This document shows, one piece after another, positions 8,953 through 16,652 of a stretch of 64,000 nucleotides of DNA. The translations under genes were made by a program, and so were the position numbers. Position 1 is the first letter of the stretch. Each line of letters begins with the position of its first letter. Source of the DNA: Bdellovibrio sp. KM01 (GTDB lineage Bacteria > Bdellovibrionota > Bdellovibrionia > Bdellovibrionales > Bdellovibrionaceae); assembly GCF_013752535.1 (NCBI RefSeq), contig NZ_CP058348.1, positions 434,001-498,000 of the forward strand, in the 5' to 3' direction. A model generated the notes under the pieces. It ran no database searches. It was not told the DNA's origin and saw nothing but the letters and a program-made list of their open reading frames with translations.

Positions 8953-9816
8953 ATGGCAAACGATCATACAGCAAATTCGCATTTAGATACTGAAGAAGCA
9001 CGCGCTCAGCGCTTGCACATGTACATTTATATCCTTCCAAATTTGATGACCACTGGAAATCTGTTCTCAGGTTTCTTTGCAGTTATTCAATCCATCAAAG
9101 GCAACTTTGAATGGGCAGCATACGCAATCGTCGTCGCAGCTGTGTTCGACCAATTAGATGGTCGTTTAGCACGTTTGACTCGCTCAACAAGTAAGTTCGG
9201 AGCGGAATATGATTCACTTTGTGATCTAGTCAGCTTCGGCATGGCACCAGGTGTGTTGTTGTTCTTGTGGGCATTGCAACCATTCGGTCGTTTAGGCTGG
9301 GTTGCATGTTTCCTTTTCGTGGCTTGTGGAGCTTTGCGCTTGGCTCGTTTTAACGTGCAAGCAAACGTGGTCGAGAAAAACTACTTCCAAGGTCTCCCAA
9401 TTCCGATGGCTGCAGGTATCGTGGCTTCTTCTGTTTTGGCGATCAAAGACTTGGGCTTAGAACCATCTGGCAACTACGGTTTGTTGGTGATGGCGATTTT
9501 GCTGGCGTTGGTGATGGTTTCAAACTTCCGTTTCCGCAGCTTTAAAGATCTGGATTTGAAAGAGCGTCTGCCATTCCGCTATTTGATTTTGGGAGTCGGC
9601 GTTCTTGTTATCGTCGCACTTCGCCCTGAAGTGATGTTGTTTGTGCTGTTCATGGGTTACGCAGCTCTTGGTGCCGTTTTCGGTGTCTTCAGATTGGGTA
9701 AAAACATCCGTAAGATCAGACCATCAGTTTATGCACCGGCCGCGGTTCATGAAAGTGACTTAGTCGAAGAGCTTGAGGAAGAGGAAGAGATCAAGAAAGA
9801 TGAAAAGAAAACTTAA
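8953..9816 (+). CDS. pssA: CDP-diacylglycerol--serine O-phosphatidyltransferase
   Basis: A 287-residue membrane enzyme. The CDP-alcohol phosphotransferase signature D-G-x2-A-R-x8-G-x3-D-x3-D is complete within FDQLDGRLARLTRSTSKFGAEYDSLCD. It joins serine to CDP-diacylglycerol to make phosphatidylserine, the precursor of phosphatidylethanolamine. The C terminus is a Glu/Lys-rich soluble tail (ELEEEEEIKKDEKK). The gene overlaps the start of asd by 17 bases, so the two are translationally linked although metabolically unrelated. Confidence 0.92.
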   Translation: MANDHTANSHLDTEEARAQRLHMYIYILPNLMTTGNLFSGFFAVIQSIKGNFEWAAYAIVVAAVFDQLDGRLARLTRSTSKFGAEYDSLCDLVSFGMAPGVLLFLWALQPFGRLGWVACFLFVACGALRLARFNVQANVVEKNYFQGLPIPMAAGIVASSVLAIKDLGLEPSGNYGLLVMAILLALVMVSNFRFRSFKDLDLKERLPFRYLILGVGVLVIVALRPEVMLFVLFMGYAALGAVFGVFRLGKNIRKIRPSVYAPAAVHESDLVEELEEEEEIKKDEKKT

Positions 9817-10807
9817 AGTAGGCGTTGTTGGCGCGACCGGAATGGTCGGCCAGACGTTCATGACACTTCTTGCAGAGCGTGAGTTCCCGATTGCGGAACT
9901 TCGTCCTTTTGCTTCTGAAAACTCCCTGGGTAAAAAAATCGAATTGCAAGGTCAGCAGTGGCCTTGTCAGGTTTTAAAAGAAGGCTGTTTCGAGGGTCTT
10001 GATCTTGTTTTCTTTTCTTCTGGCGATGATATCTCTGCCGAGTGGGCACCGAAAGCTGTTAAAGCAGGTGCCTTTGCTGTAGATAACTCTGCTGCTTTCC
10101 GTATGGATCCAAACACTGTATTGATCGTTCCTGAAGTGAACGGTCATCTGTTGAACAAGGATTCAAAACCTCAAGTGATCGCAAATCCTAACTGCTCCAC
10201 TATCCAATTGGTGGTTGCATTGAAACCTTTGTCAGAAAAATTCGGCTTGGATGAAGTGCGTGTCAGTACCTATCAAGCAGTAAGTGGCGCTGGCCAAGGT
10301 GGCTATGATGAGTTGATGGAGCAAACCTCCAAAGCAACTCAAGAAAAGCATGAACCAAAAACTTTCCCTCATACAATCTTGTTCAATTGCATCCCGCAAA
10401 TTGGCTCCTTCAATGATGACGGTTTCTGCAGTGAAGAAGTCAAAATCATGAAAGAGACACGCAAGATTTTGGGACTGCCACAATTGAAAGTATCTGCTTT
10501 CACAGTTCGTATCCCCGCATTGAATGCCCACAGTGAATCAGTTTGGGTGACATTGAAAAAAGATACGACACGCGAAGCGATTACGGAGGCTTTGGCATCT
10601 CATGACGGCATCGTGGTTCAAGACGACCCGAAAAGAAGTGTTTACCCACTAGCCAGAGAAGTATCGGGTAAAGACCCTGTGTATGTTGGCCGTATCCACC
10701 GTGATCCTGAAGATTCCAAACTGTGGATGATGTGGGTGGTGTCTGACAATATCCGTAAGGGTGCCGCTTTAAACGGTATCCAAATAGCAGAACAATTGTT
10801 CTTCTAG
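9800..10807 (+). CDS. asd: Aspartate-semialdehyde dehydrogenase
   Basis: A 335-residue NADPH enzyme that reduces aspartyl phosphate to aspartate semialdehyde, on the route to lysine, diaminopimelate, threonine and methionine. Visible motifs are the nucleotide loop VGATGMVGQ at residues 9-17, FAVDNSAAFR, the catalytic Cys132 in NPNCSTIQ, and the substrate-binding RIPALNAHS with its Arg and His. The start is the ATG at 9800, inside the end of pssA. An upstream in-frame Met gives a lysine-rich extension that the family lacks. The preceding enzyme of the pathway, lysC, is in this window at 40.2-41.4 kb but not in the same operon. Confidence 0.95.
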   Translation: MKRKLKVGVVGATGMVGQTFMTLLAEREFPIAELRPFASENSLGKKIELQGQQWPCQVLKEGCFEGLDLVFFSSGDDISAEWAPKAVKAGAFAVDNSAAFRMDPNTVLIVPEVNGHLLNKDSKPQVIANPNCSTIQLVVALKPLSEKFGLDEVRVSTYQAVSGAGQGGYDELMEQTSKATQEKHEPKTFPHTILFNCIPQIGSFNDDGFCSEEVKIMKETRKILGLPQLKVSAFTVRIPALNAHSESVWVTLKKDTTREAITEALASHDGIVVQDDPKRSVYPLAREVSGKDPVYVGRIHRDPEDSKLWMMWVVSDNIRKGAALNGIQIAEQLFF

Positions 10808-10832
10808 TTCGCTCCGCTAAATCTAACGTATC

Positions 10833-10898
10833 CGATTGAACCGACGAAGGTCTGGATGGGCTGGTTACTTTGACTAACGGCTCGTCCAGTGGTTCGAT
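10833..10898 (+). promoter_or_regulatory. Structured 5' leader before the CFI-box gene
   Basis: Two nested helices can form: ATTGAACC (10835-10842) with GGTTCGAT (10891-10898), and CTGGATGGGC (10852-10861) with GCTCGTCCAG (10880-10889), each with one or two mismatches or wobbles. The outer helix ends seven bases before the ATG at 10905 and would cover the ribosome binding region. No T-run follows, so it is not a terminator. It resembles no riboswitch class I recognise. Confidence 0.4.
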
Positions 10899-10904
10899 AG
10901 AGAT

Positions 10905-12221
10905 ATGCGTCTGTTGAAGCTTTCCGCTTTATTTGCAACATCCTTGTTTGTGTCGTCGATGGCGATGGCGGCGTCGTTTACGTCAGTCACTATCGGTGGA
11001 GCTTCCTACTATGATTTGACGACAACCCCGTCCAAGCCTGTGATCTATGGTGGGTTTGCGGGGTCTTGTACTGGGGATGGAAATTCAACTTGCAACAGTT
11101 GTACGGGGTCTGGCTTGGCTCCTTGTAATCAAAACGCGGCTTATCCGAATTTGATTCTGACTCTGACCTTAACGGCGGATGTATCTCTTCCGACGAATGG
11201 AACGGTGACGGTAAAAATCGATGATAATTCTGTCAGTTTGAACACGGCTCCCTATATTTCCGGCAGTACGTTGACGGTAAAAATGTTGTGGTCGCAGATT
11301 TGTTTGAAATCTGCAAATGGCGTTCAAGACTGCTCTAATAATGTGGATTCGGATTTAGTGGTTACGATTACCGGCTCGGGAACCACGACGACGACGGTTT
11401 CAGCAACGATGCACATTATCACTTCTGCCGCGTCGACCGCAACTTATACGGATTGTCCTGTGGGTACAACGGGAGCAGCGAATACAGGTTTTTGCAATTT
11501 CACGGCGTTTCCGGGTGATTCGAAAATGTATACCGATCCTATCGTCTCTGAGGGGTATCCAACCAGTACGACAGGAATTGATTTCAGAGATTTGGTATTC
11601 TTTTACGAAGAACAAATTCCGGCGGATGGAAATGACCCGGCGACGACAGTGGGAAGAATTACGAATGCGTCCCCAACTTCCGTTATGCCAGTCTCGTCCA
11701 CAACGTTTCCACCTGATGTCGATGATCGTTTAACGGGTCTAACAAATGGAAAAACTTATTGTGCTGTCATGGCGAATCGGGATCTTGCGGGAAATATTTA
11801 TTACTTTACCCCAGTAGCCACGGTGGATCCCACGACTTTGTGTGCAACACCTGAACCAGTTGTGGGATTGCTTGATGATAAACATTGCTTCATCGCGACA
11901 GCGGCTTTTGGCAGTGACATGGCCCCTGAGGTTCAAAGTTTCCGCGAATTCAGAAATAAATATTTGATTCCATATTCCTGGGGTCAACAGTTCGTTAAGA
12001 CGTACTATAAATACAGTCCAAAATACGCCGCAATGATTTCACAAAGTGAAACGGCTAAAATCGCCGTGCGCGGTATTTTGTGGCCGTTGTTATTCTTTGC
12101 TCGCTTAAGTGTCGCTTTGGGATTCTGGTTCGCGCTTGCAATCACAGTTTTCGGTTGCTTGACGATTTGGGGCTTGTACCGTCGCTTGATCTTGGGACAA
12201 AACGTACGAGGTGAACTATGA
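10905..12221 (+). CDS. Secreted CFI-box-CTERM domain protein
   Basis: A 438-residue protein with a clean signal peptide (cleavage likely after SSMAMA). About 300 residues of Thr/Ser/Gly-rich beta structure follow, with paired Cys near the N terminus (GSCTGD, STCNSCTGS, APCNQ). The C terminus carries the motif CFIATAAFGS, then a conserved PEVQSFREFRNKYLIPYSWGQQFVKTYYKYSP block, a hydrophobic helix and a final RRL. This architecture matches the CFI-box-CTERM family, thought to mark exported proteins for handling at the envelope. It overlaps the downstream barrel gene by four bases (ATGA), so the two are made together. Function unknown. Confidence 0.75.
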   Translation: MRLLKLSALFATSLFVSSMAMAASFTSVTIGGASYYDLTTTPSKPVIYGGFAGSCTGDGNSTCNSCTGSGLAPCNQNAAYPNLILTLTLTADVSLPTNGTVTVKIDDNSVSLNTAPYISGSTLTVKMLWSQICLKSANGVQDCSNNVDSDLVVTITGSGTTTTTVSATMHIITSAASTATYTDCPVGTTGAANTGFCNFTAFPGDSKMYTDPIVSEGYPTSTTGIDFRDLVFFYEEQIPADGNDPATTVGRITNASPTSVMPVSSTTFPPDVDDRLTGLTNGKTYCAVMANRDLAGNIYYFTPVATVDPTTLCATPEPVVGLLDDKHCFIATAAFGSDMAPEVQSFREFRNKYLIPYSWGQQFVKTYYKYSPKYAAMISQSETAKIAVRGILWPLLFFARLSVALGFWFALAITVFGCLTIWGLYRRLILGQNVRGEL

Positions 12222-13372
12222 AATCGCTATGGTTGGTCTTAGTTGCCTTACTTGCTGTTTCGATTTTTCATACAGCAAACGCCCAAACAAAAGAGTCGGC
12301 CCCCAAAGAGCCACCTTTCGTTGAAGAAAGCGAATTCGATGCTCCACCAGCGGCTTCTGCAGATCCTTTGCAATCGGAAACCGACGATGCATTAAGCATT
12401 GAAAACGAAATCCTGCAAAGTGGTGGCGAGCCCCTTGCCACTCCTCCACCAGCTTCCAATACCGTTGATTTGAATAAAGATGTTCCTGAAGCGGGTTCCT
12501 CACTTCCAGATGATTTGATTTTGGAAGACGAAGCTCCAGCGATCGCAGCACCAAATAATGAAATTCCATCCAGTGAAGCGCCGATCGAAGAGCCCGTGAA
12601 GGTAAAGCCTGCCCCGGTCGTTTACAGTAATGAAGTGGTCCGTAAATCTCCGTCGGGCGGGGTTGAATACATTCATCATCCTCAAGCCGCAGTCGGTTTG
12701 ATTCGCATCGAAAAGGACGGTACTTACATTTATAAAACGAAAGACAAAGGCGAAGTTAAATCGACGGGCTCTTTCCGTTTCGGGGCCATGGATGCTCCGA
12801 TCATCAAAGCAGCGGACGGAGTTACAACGTTTGAAACCATGTATTCTGGTCCTTCAGTTCCTGTTTTGACTTTTGAATACGAATGGCAACCTTTGAAAAT
12901 ATCCCAGAACTTGAAAGTCCAAGCTGGTTTCAATCTGATGATGGCAAACGGTAATGGTCGCTTCGCTGAATCGAATCCGAACGGTGGAACGCCTCAAGCC
13001 GGGGACAAAGCTCGTGAGGAATATACTTTCGTAGCCATTCCGTTGAATCTGGGGCTTGCGTATCGTTTCCAATATATGGACCGCCAGGTCTTCGCACCTT
13101 ACATCGCTGGCGGTGGATCTTACATTCCCGTAGTCGAGTATCGTGATGACGGTAAGAATACTAACATGGTTGGCACTCCTGCAGGTTTTGGCGGCGGTGG
13201 ATTGCTTATCAATGTCGGAGCGATGGACCGCGAAACTGCATTTACTCTGAGATCTGAGTATGGTGTGACGAATTTGTGGGTCACATTAGACTATCGATAT
13301 TTAAAATCTGTTAGTGAAGATGTCGATTTCTCTTCAAACGTGATCACCGCCGGCGTCTCCGTAGATTATTAA
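12218..13372 (+). CDS. Outer-membrane beta-barrel protein with an acidic, Pro-rich N-terminal region
   Basis: A 384-residue protein with a signal peptide ending at HTANA. Residues about 22-130 are low-complexity and very acidic, rich in Pro and Ala. From about residue 145 alternating amphipathic strands appear (FEYEWQPLKISQNLKVQAGFNLMM, LGLAYRFQYMDRQVFAPYIAGGG, TLDYRYLKSVSEDVDFSSNVITAGVSVDY), ending in an aromatic Tyr, as outer-membrane barrels do. It is translationally coupled to the CFI-box protein. I infer that the barrel anchors or exports its partner. The acidic arm could bind calcium or the partner. Confidence 0.65.
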   Translation: MKSLWLVLVALLAVSIFHTANAQTKESAPKEPPFVEESEFDAPPAASADPLQSETDDALSIENEILQSGGEPLATPPPASNTVDLNKDVPEAGSSLPDDLILEDEAPAIAAPNNEIPSSEAPIEEPVKVKPAPVVYSNEVVRKSPSGGVEYIHHPQAAVGLIRIEKDGTYIYKTKDKGEVKSTGSFRFGAMDAPIIKAADGVTTFETMYSGPSVPVLTFEYEWQPLKISQNLKVQAGFNLMMANGNGRFAESNPNGGTPQAGDKAREEYTFVAIPLNLGLAYRFQYMDRQVFAPYIAGGGSYIPVVEYRDDGKNTNMVGTPAGFGGGGLLINVGAMDRETAFTLRSEYGVTNLWVTLDYRYLKSVSEDVDFSSNVITAGVSVDY

Positions 13373-13388
13373 ATCTTGGAGAAAATTC

Positions 13389-13658
13389 ATGAGCAGGCTA
13401 AGCCACGTTGATCTTAATGTTTCTGATTACGCTAAAAGTATTCGTTTTTATGATTTGATTTTGCTGCCACTGGGGTGGAAGCGGGTTTCTTGTCGTACTG
13501 ATTGTACGACTTACTCTGATGGAAATATGAAGATCTGCCTCGGTGAGACTGAGTCTAAATATAAGTCGGCCGGTTTCCATCGTAAAAAGACGGGGCTCCC
13601 GAGCATTAGACTAATACATTCGAAGATAACTTCGATCCTTACGCAAAATAAGTTCTAA
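13389..13658 (+). pseudogene. Truncated VOC (glyoxalase/bleomycin resistance) family gene
   Basis: The first 70 residues (SRLSHVDLNVSDYAKSIRFYD, GWKRVS, TTYSDGNMKICLGE, RKKTGL) match the N-terminal beta-alpha-beta module of VOC proteins, with the metal-ligand His in SHVDLNV. After TGL the expected NHLAFR strand is missing. The frame runs into unrelated residues and stops after 89 codons instead of about 125. The following 250 bases hold toxin remnants, so this is a decayed patch. Read as a pseudogene created by deletion or frameshift near 13605. Confidence 0.65.
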
Positions 13659-13731
13659 GTTATATCCAATCTACGGTGGCACTTCGTTCGAAATTTGTCC
13701 TAACGGCCGTTTGTTGAACAGCGTGGATTAA

Positions 13732-13905
13732 AGTGCGGACGGCCGCACCTCCGCAGCGGAAGTAGAAATTGCATTGTTGTCATGGTTAGAGAATTTGCTC
13801 GTTAAGGGTTACTACAGCATTCGAATAAATGATCAGTGGCGGATTACATTTAAGTGGCAGCAAGACACTGCTTTGGAAGTTAGTATTGTCGACTATCACA
13901 AATAA
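13732..13905 (+). pseudogene. higB: C-terminal remnant of a HigB/RelE-type toxin
   Basis: The frame ending in TAA at 13903-13905 encodes YYSIRINDQWRITFKW and EVSIVDYHK, the conserved C-terminal strands of HigB mRNA interferases, including the Arg in SIR and the final DYHK. The N-terminal two thirds are absent: upstream the frame holds no toxin-like sequence and meets a stop at 13729-13731. There is no start codon with a ribosome binding site, so this is a dead fragment. It lies directly before a higA homologue, the usual toxin-antitoxin order. Confidence 0.7.
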
Positions 13906-13913
13906 GGAACGAG

Positions 13914-14181
13914 ATGAAAAATAGAGTTTAAAAATCCATTTCATCCGGGTGAAGTTTTGTTGGAAGAGTTCCTGATTCCCATGGGAATTTCTCAGGCAGC
14001 CTTTGCGGATAAGCTTGGTTGGACGAAGGCGAAACTAAACGAGCTTATTAAGGGCAAGCGGGGAATCACAGCTGAGACGGCCTTGGATTTGGCCGATCAG
14101 CTCGGGACGAGTGCGAAGGTGTGGATGAATTGGCAATCCAGTTTTGATTTGGATAAGGCTCGCAAAGATCGCGCGGGATAA
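13914..14181 (+). pseudogene. higA: HigA-type XRE antitoxin gene with a one-base frameshift at its start
   Basis: From 13921 the frame reads IEFKNPFHPGEVLLEEFLIPMGIS, a helix-turn-helix (QAAFADKLGWTKAKLNELIKGKRGI), then TAETALDLADQLGTSAKVWMNWQSSFDL, a near-perfect HigA antitoxin of the VapI/HigA family. The natural start ATGAAAATAGAG is interrupted by an extra A in an A-run at 13917-13921, so the ATG at 13914 now reads MKNRV and stops. Translation could still begin at the TTG at 13957, giving 74 residues with the DNA-binding motif intact. With the toxin gone, the antitoxin is no longer needed. Confidence 0.7.
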
Positions 14182-14221
14182 TCCCTGAAAAAACTGCCCC
14201 GCACAGCGCCTCGAGTGAAGC

Positions 14222-14243
14222 AAAAGGTGCCTGGCACCTTTTT
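14222..14243 (+). terminator. Perfect GGTGCC palindrome with T-run upstream of truA
   Basis: A nine-base stem AAAAGGTGC/GCACCTTTT around a CTG loop, followed by another T. It can act as a bidirectional terminator for the higA remnant. A partial copy of the same motif (AAAAGGTGCCAGG) is at 54451-54463, suggesting a dispersed repeat. Confidence 0.6.
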
Positions 14244-14263
14244 ATGTGTTAAATCCTCGGCCG

Positions 14264-15055
14264 ATGGAAAAGACCAAAGTTAAATTCACAGTCTCTTACG
14301 ACGGCACAGGTTACTGTGGCTGGCAAAAACAGAAGCCCGAAGATCAGGTTTCTGTAGCGCAGGTGATTGAGAAAGCTTTGTCGCGCATCTTTAATGAACC
14401 GATTCATCTGTTCGCTTCGGGTCGCACAGATGCCGGGGTTCATGCCCTGAATCAGGTCTGCCACTTCACGACGACTCGAAAACTGGATCCTGCTAAGAAA
14501 TGGGATCTGTGTTGGGCTCTTAATTCCCAGTTACCGCCGGGAATCGTGGTGAAAAAGGCTTGGATCGCTCCCGATGATTTTCACGCCACTCTTTCCGCAA
14601 CTCATAAGACATATAGATATCTGATGCTAAATACCCCTCGCCCGAGCGCTCATATGAATCGCCATGCGGGGTGGGAGCGTCTGCCTATCAATATCGAGCA
14701 TTTACAGGCTAGTTCTAAATTTCTTTTGGGAAATCAAGACTTTAAGAGCTTTCAATCGGTCGGAACTCCGGTCAAAGATACTATCCGCGAGATCTATCAG
14801 GCGGATTGGGAATGGCGTAAACCGGGGCTTTTGCAGTTCACGGTCACCGGCAGTGGCTTCTTGAAGCAGATGGTTCGCAACATCGTGGGTACCTCTTTGC
14901 TTTTAGAAAAGCAGGGGCTAAGTGCTGAGAATATGAAGGGAATTATCGATGCTAAGGATCGTGCTAAGGCCGGTCCTCCAGCTCCCGCTCAGGGCCTGTA
15001 CCTCATGCGAGTTTATTATCCCAAGGACCTTGACAATAGGTGCCTAGAACTTTAA
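14264..15055 (+). CDS. truA: tRNA pseudouridine(38-40) synthase
   Basis: A 263-residue enzyme that isomerises uridines 38-40 of tRNA anticodon stems. The catalytic Asp lies in SGRTDAGVHA. Other family blocks are VSYDGTGYCGWQ at the N terminus, ATHKTYRYLM, DFKSFQS and the C-terminal FLKQMVRNIVG. The ATG at 14264 is preferred over the in-frame GTG at 14246 because TruA proteins begin just before the YDGT strand and the GTG lies against the hairpin stem. Confidence 0.93.
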   Translation: MEKTKVKFTVSYDGTGYCGWQKQKPEDQVSVAQVIEKALSRIFNEPIHLFASGRTDAGVHALNQVCHFTTTRKLDPAKKWDLCWALNSQLPPGIVVKKAWIAPDDFHATLSATHKTYRYLMLNTPRPSAHMNRHAGWERLPINIEHLQASSKFLLGNQDFKSFQSVGTPVKDTIREIYQADWEWRKPGLLQFTVTGSGFLKQMVRNIVGTSLLLEKQGLSAENMKGIIDAKDRAKAGPPAPAQGLYLMRVYYPKDLDNRCLEL

Positions 15056-15170
15056 AACATCCCTTCCCGCAAACATAGTGTAAGAGCCCGTTGTTAAACT
15101 CAAACATCATATTTGCCGAATGGCCGGACGGTAAACCCGGGTATTCAAAAAGAAAACTGGAGACTCTCAA

Positions 15171-15611
15171 ATGAAAACTTTCAATGCAAAAGCAGAAGAA
15201 GTTGAAAGAAAATGGTGGATCGTTGATGCCGCTGACCAAAAAGTTGGTCGTGTTGCAACTCGTATCGCTACTATTCTTCGTGGTAAAAACAAAGCTATCT
15301 ACACTCCGAACGTAGACACTGGTGACTTCGTTATCGTGATCAACACGGACAAGATGGAACTTTCTGGAACTAAATGGGATGACAAAACGTACTACCGTCA
15401 CAGCCGTTTCTTTGGTTCAATGAAAGAAATGACAGCAGCTCAAGCGAAAGTGAAAGATTCAACTTTCATCATTCACGAAGCTGTTCGCGGTATGCTTCCA
15501 ACAAACAAGCTATCTCGTCATGTCATCATGAAAATGAAAACTTACACTGGCGCAGAGCACCCTCATGCAGCTCAAAAACCAGAACTTCTAACACTTCCAA
15601 CTAAGAAGTAA
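15171..15611 (+). CDS. rplM: 50S ribosomal protein L13
   Basis: A 146-residue large-subunit protein. Recognised by KWWIVDAADQKVGRVATRIATILRGK, YYRHSRFFGSMKEMT, and AVRGMLPTNKLSRHVIMKMKTYTGAEHPHAAQKP. It sits behind a CTGGAG ribosome binding site and directly precedes rpsI, the universal rplM-rpsI pair. Its codon choice is visibly restricted, as expected for a highly expressed gene. Confidence 0.97.
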   Translation: MKTFNAKAEEVERKWWIVDAADQKVGRVATRIATILRGKNKAIYTPNVDTGDFVIVINTDKMELSGTKWDDKTYYRHSRFFGSMKEMTAAQAKVKDSTFIIHEAVRGMLPTNKLSRHVIMKMKTYTGAEHPHAAQKPELLTLPTKK

Positions 15612-15627
15612 TTGGAGAGGATAGAAT

Positions 15628-16026
15628 ATGGCAGCAGCAGAAAAATTCTTTTATGCAACTGGAAGAAGAAAAACGTCATCAGCACGTGTTTTCTTGAAGC
15701 CTGGTAAAGGCACTATCACTATCAACGGTAAAAAATCTGAAGACTACCTTAGCCGTATGCAATCTCGCATGGTTATCGTACAGCCTTTGGATCTTTTGAA
15801 CCAAATCGGTAAGTTCGACGCAAACATCACTGTAGCAGGTGGTGGTGAGTCTGGACAAGCTGGTGCGATCCGCTTGGGTATCACTCGTGCATTGATCGCT
15901 TTCAACCCAGAGTTCAAAGGAACTCTTAAGAAAGCTGGATTCATCACTCGTGACCCTCGTATGGTTGAGCGTAAAAAATACGGTAAAGCCGGCGCTCGTC
16001 GTAGATTCCAATACTCTAAACGTTAA
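15628..16026 (+). CDS. rpsI: 30S ribosomal protein S9
   Basis: A 132-residue small-subunit protein. The core [22 protein letters not shown], then [19 protein letters not shown] and the basic tail [25 protein letters not shown] are diagnostic. The C-terminal Lys-Arg reaches the P-site tRNA in the ribosome. It lies 16 bases after rplM, followed by a strong terminator. Confidence 0.97.
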   Translation: MAAAEKFFYATGRRKTSSARVFLKPGKGTITINGKKSEDYLSRMQSRMVIVQPLDLLNQIGKFDANITVAGGGESGQAGAIRLGITRALIAFNPEFKGTLKKAGFITRDPRMVERKKYGKAGARRRFQYSKR

Positions 16027-16059
16027 AATTTGGAGTGTCCGAATCTGGACCAGAATCAA

Positions 16060-16087
16060 AAAGGGAGCCTTTGGCTCCCTTTTTTTA
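16060..16087 (+). terminator. Terminator of rplM-rpsI
   Basis: AAAGGGAGCC pairs with GGCTCCCTTT around a short TTT loop, followed by a long T-run. Confidence 0.85.
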
Positions 16088-16161
16088 TTTGTTTAATGAT
16101 GACCCTGTAATTGGGGTGCTCTTTAAATTAATGGTAATTTCATTCTCGCAGCTGAGGACTT

Positions 16162-16620
16162 ATGAAGTTATCAAAATATCTTTTCGCACTCATCGCCATT
16201 TCGATTTTCCACTCCATCGCTCAAGCCTCCCCCGTGAATGACACAGGAACAGGTATTGTTGCGCGAGCAGGAGACTGTGGAACTTTGAATGTTCAAGATG
16301 CTTACTTCACCTGGTTCGGTTTTCATGGATCTTTAGGGAAGGCCTTGATCATTAAGGCGCAAATTCGCAATGATGCTTTTGAAAAGATCGTGCGTATAAC
16401 TCACAGTCGCGGCTCGGTTGAGGTGGCTGAAAATTCACCCTCAGCACGCCGTCTACGTATCGAGTATCAAGGTCAAATTGGGAATATGGATCAAGTTGAG
16501 TTGACCGATCGAACGATCGGTATGGAGCTGTCAGGACTTTATATAATGTCTGTGACGATGGCTGGAGTGACTTCGGAATGTGTCTTTCAAGTGGATCGTA
16601 AGATAGCAGAGCTCAGATAA
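16162..16620 (+). CDS. Small exported protein of unknown function
   Basis: A 152-residue protein with a signal peptide (MKLSKYLFALIAISIFHSIAQA). The mature part has two Cys (GDCGTL near residue 38, SECVF near 140) that could form one disulfide, and a beta-rich pattern (KALIIKAQIRNDAF, LRIEYQGQIGNMDQVEL, YIMSVTMAGVTSECVFQV). No family recognised. It is a single gene between two terminators. Confidence 0.6.
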   Translation: MKLSKYLFALIAISIFHSIAQASPVNDTGTGIVARAGDCGTLNVQDAYFTWFGFHGSLGKALIIKAQIRNDAFEKIVRITHSRGSVEVAENSPSARRLRIEYQGQIGNMDQVELTDRTIGMELSGLYIMSVTMAGVTSECVFQVDRKIAELR

Positions 16621-16648
16621 AAAAAGGCGGAAGAATCCGCCTTTTTTG
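16619..16648. terminator. Bidirectional terminator between convergent genes
   Basis: AAAAAAGGCGGA pairs with TCCGCCTTTTTT around AGAA. A-rich and T-rich flanks on both sides serve the 16162 gene and the opposite-strand peptidase. Confidence 0.85.
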
Positions 16649-16652
16649 TTTT

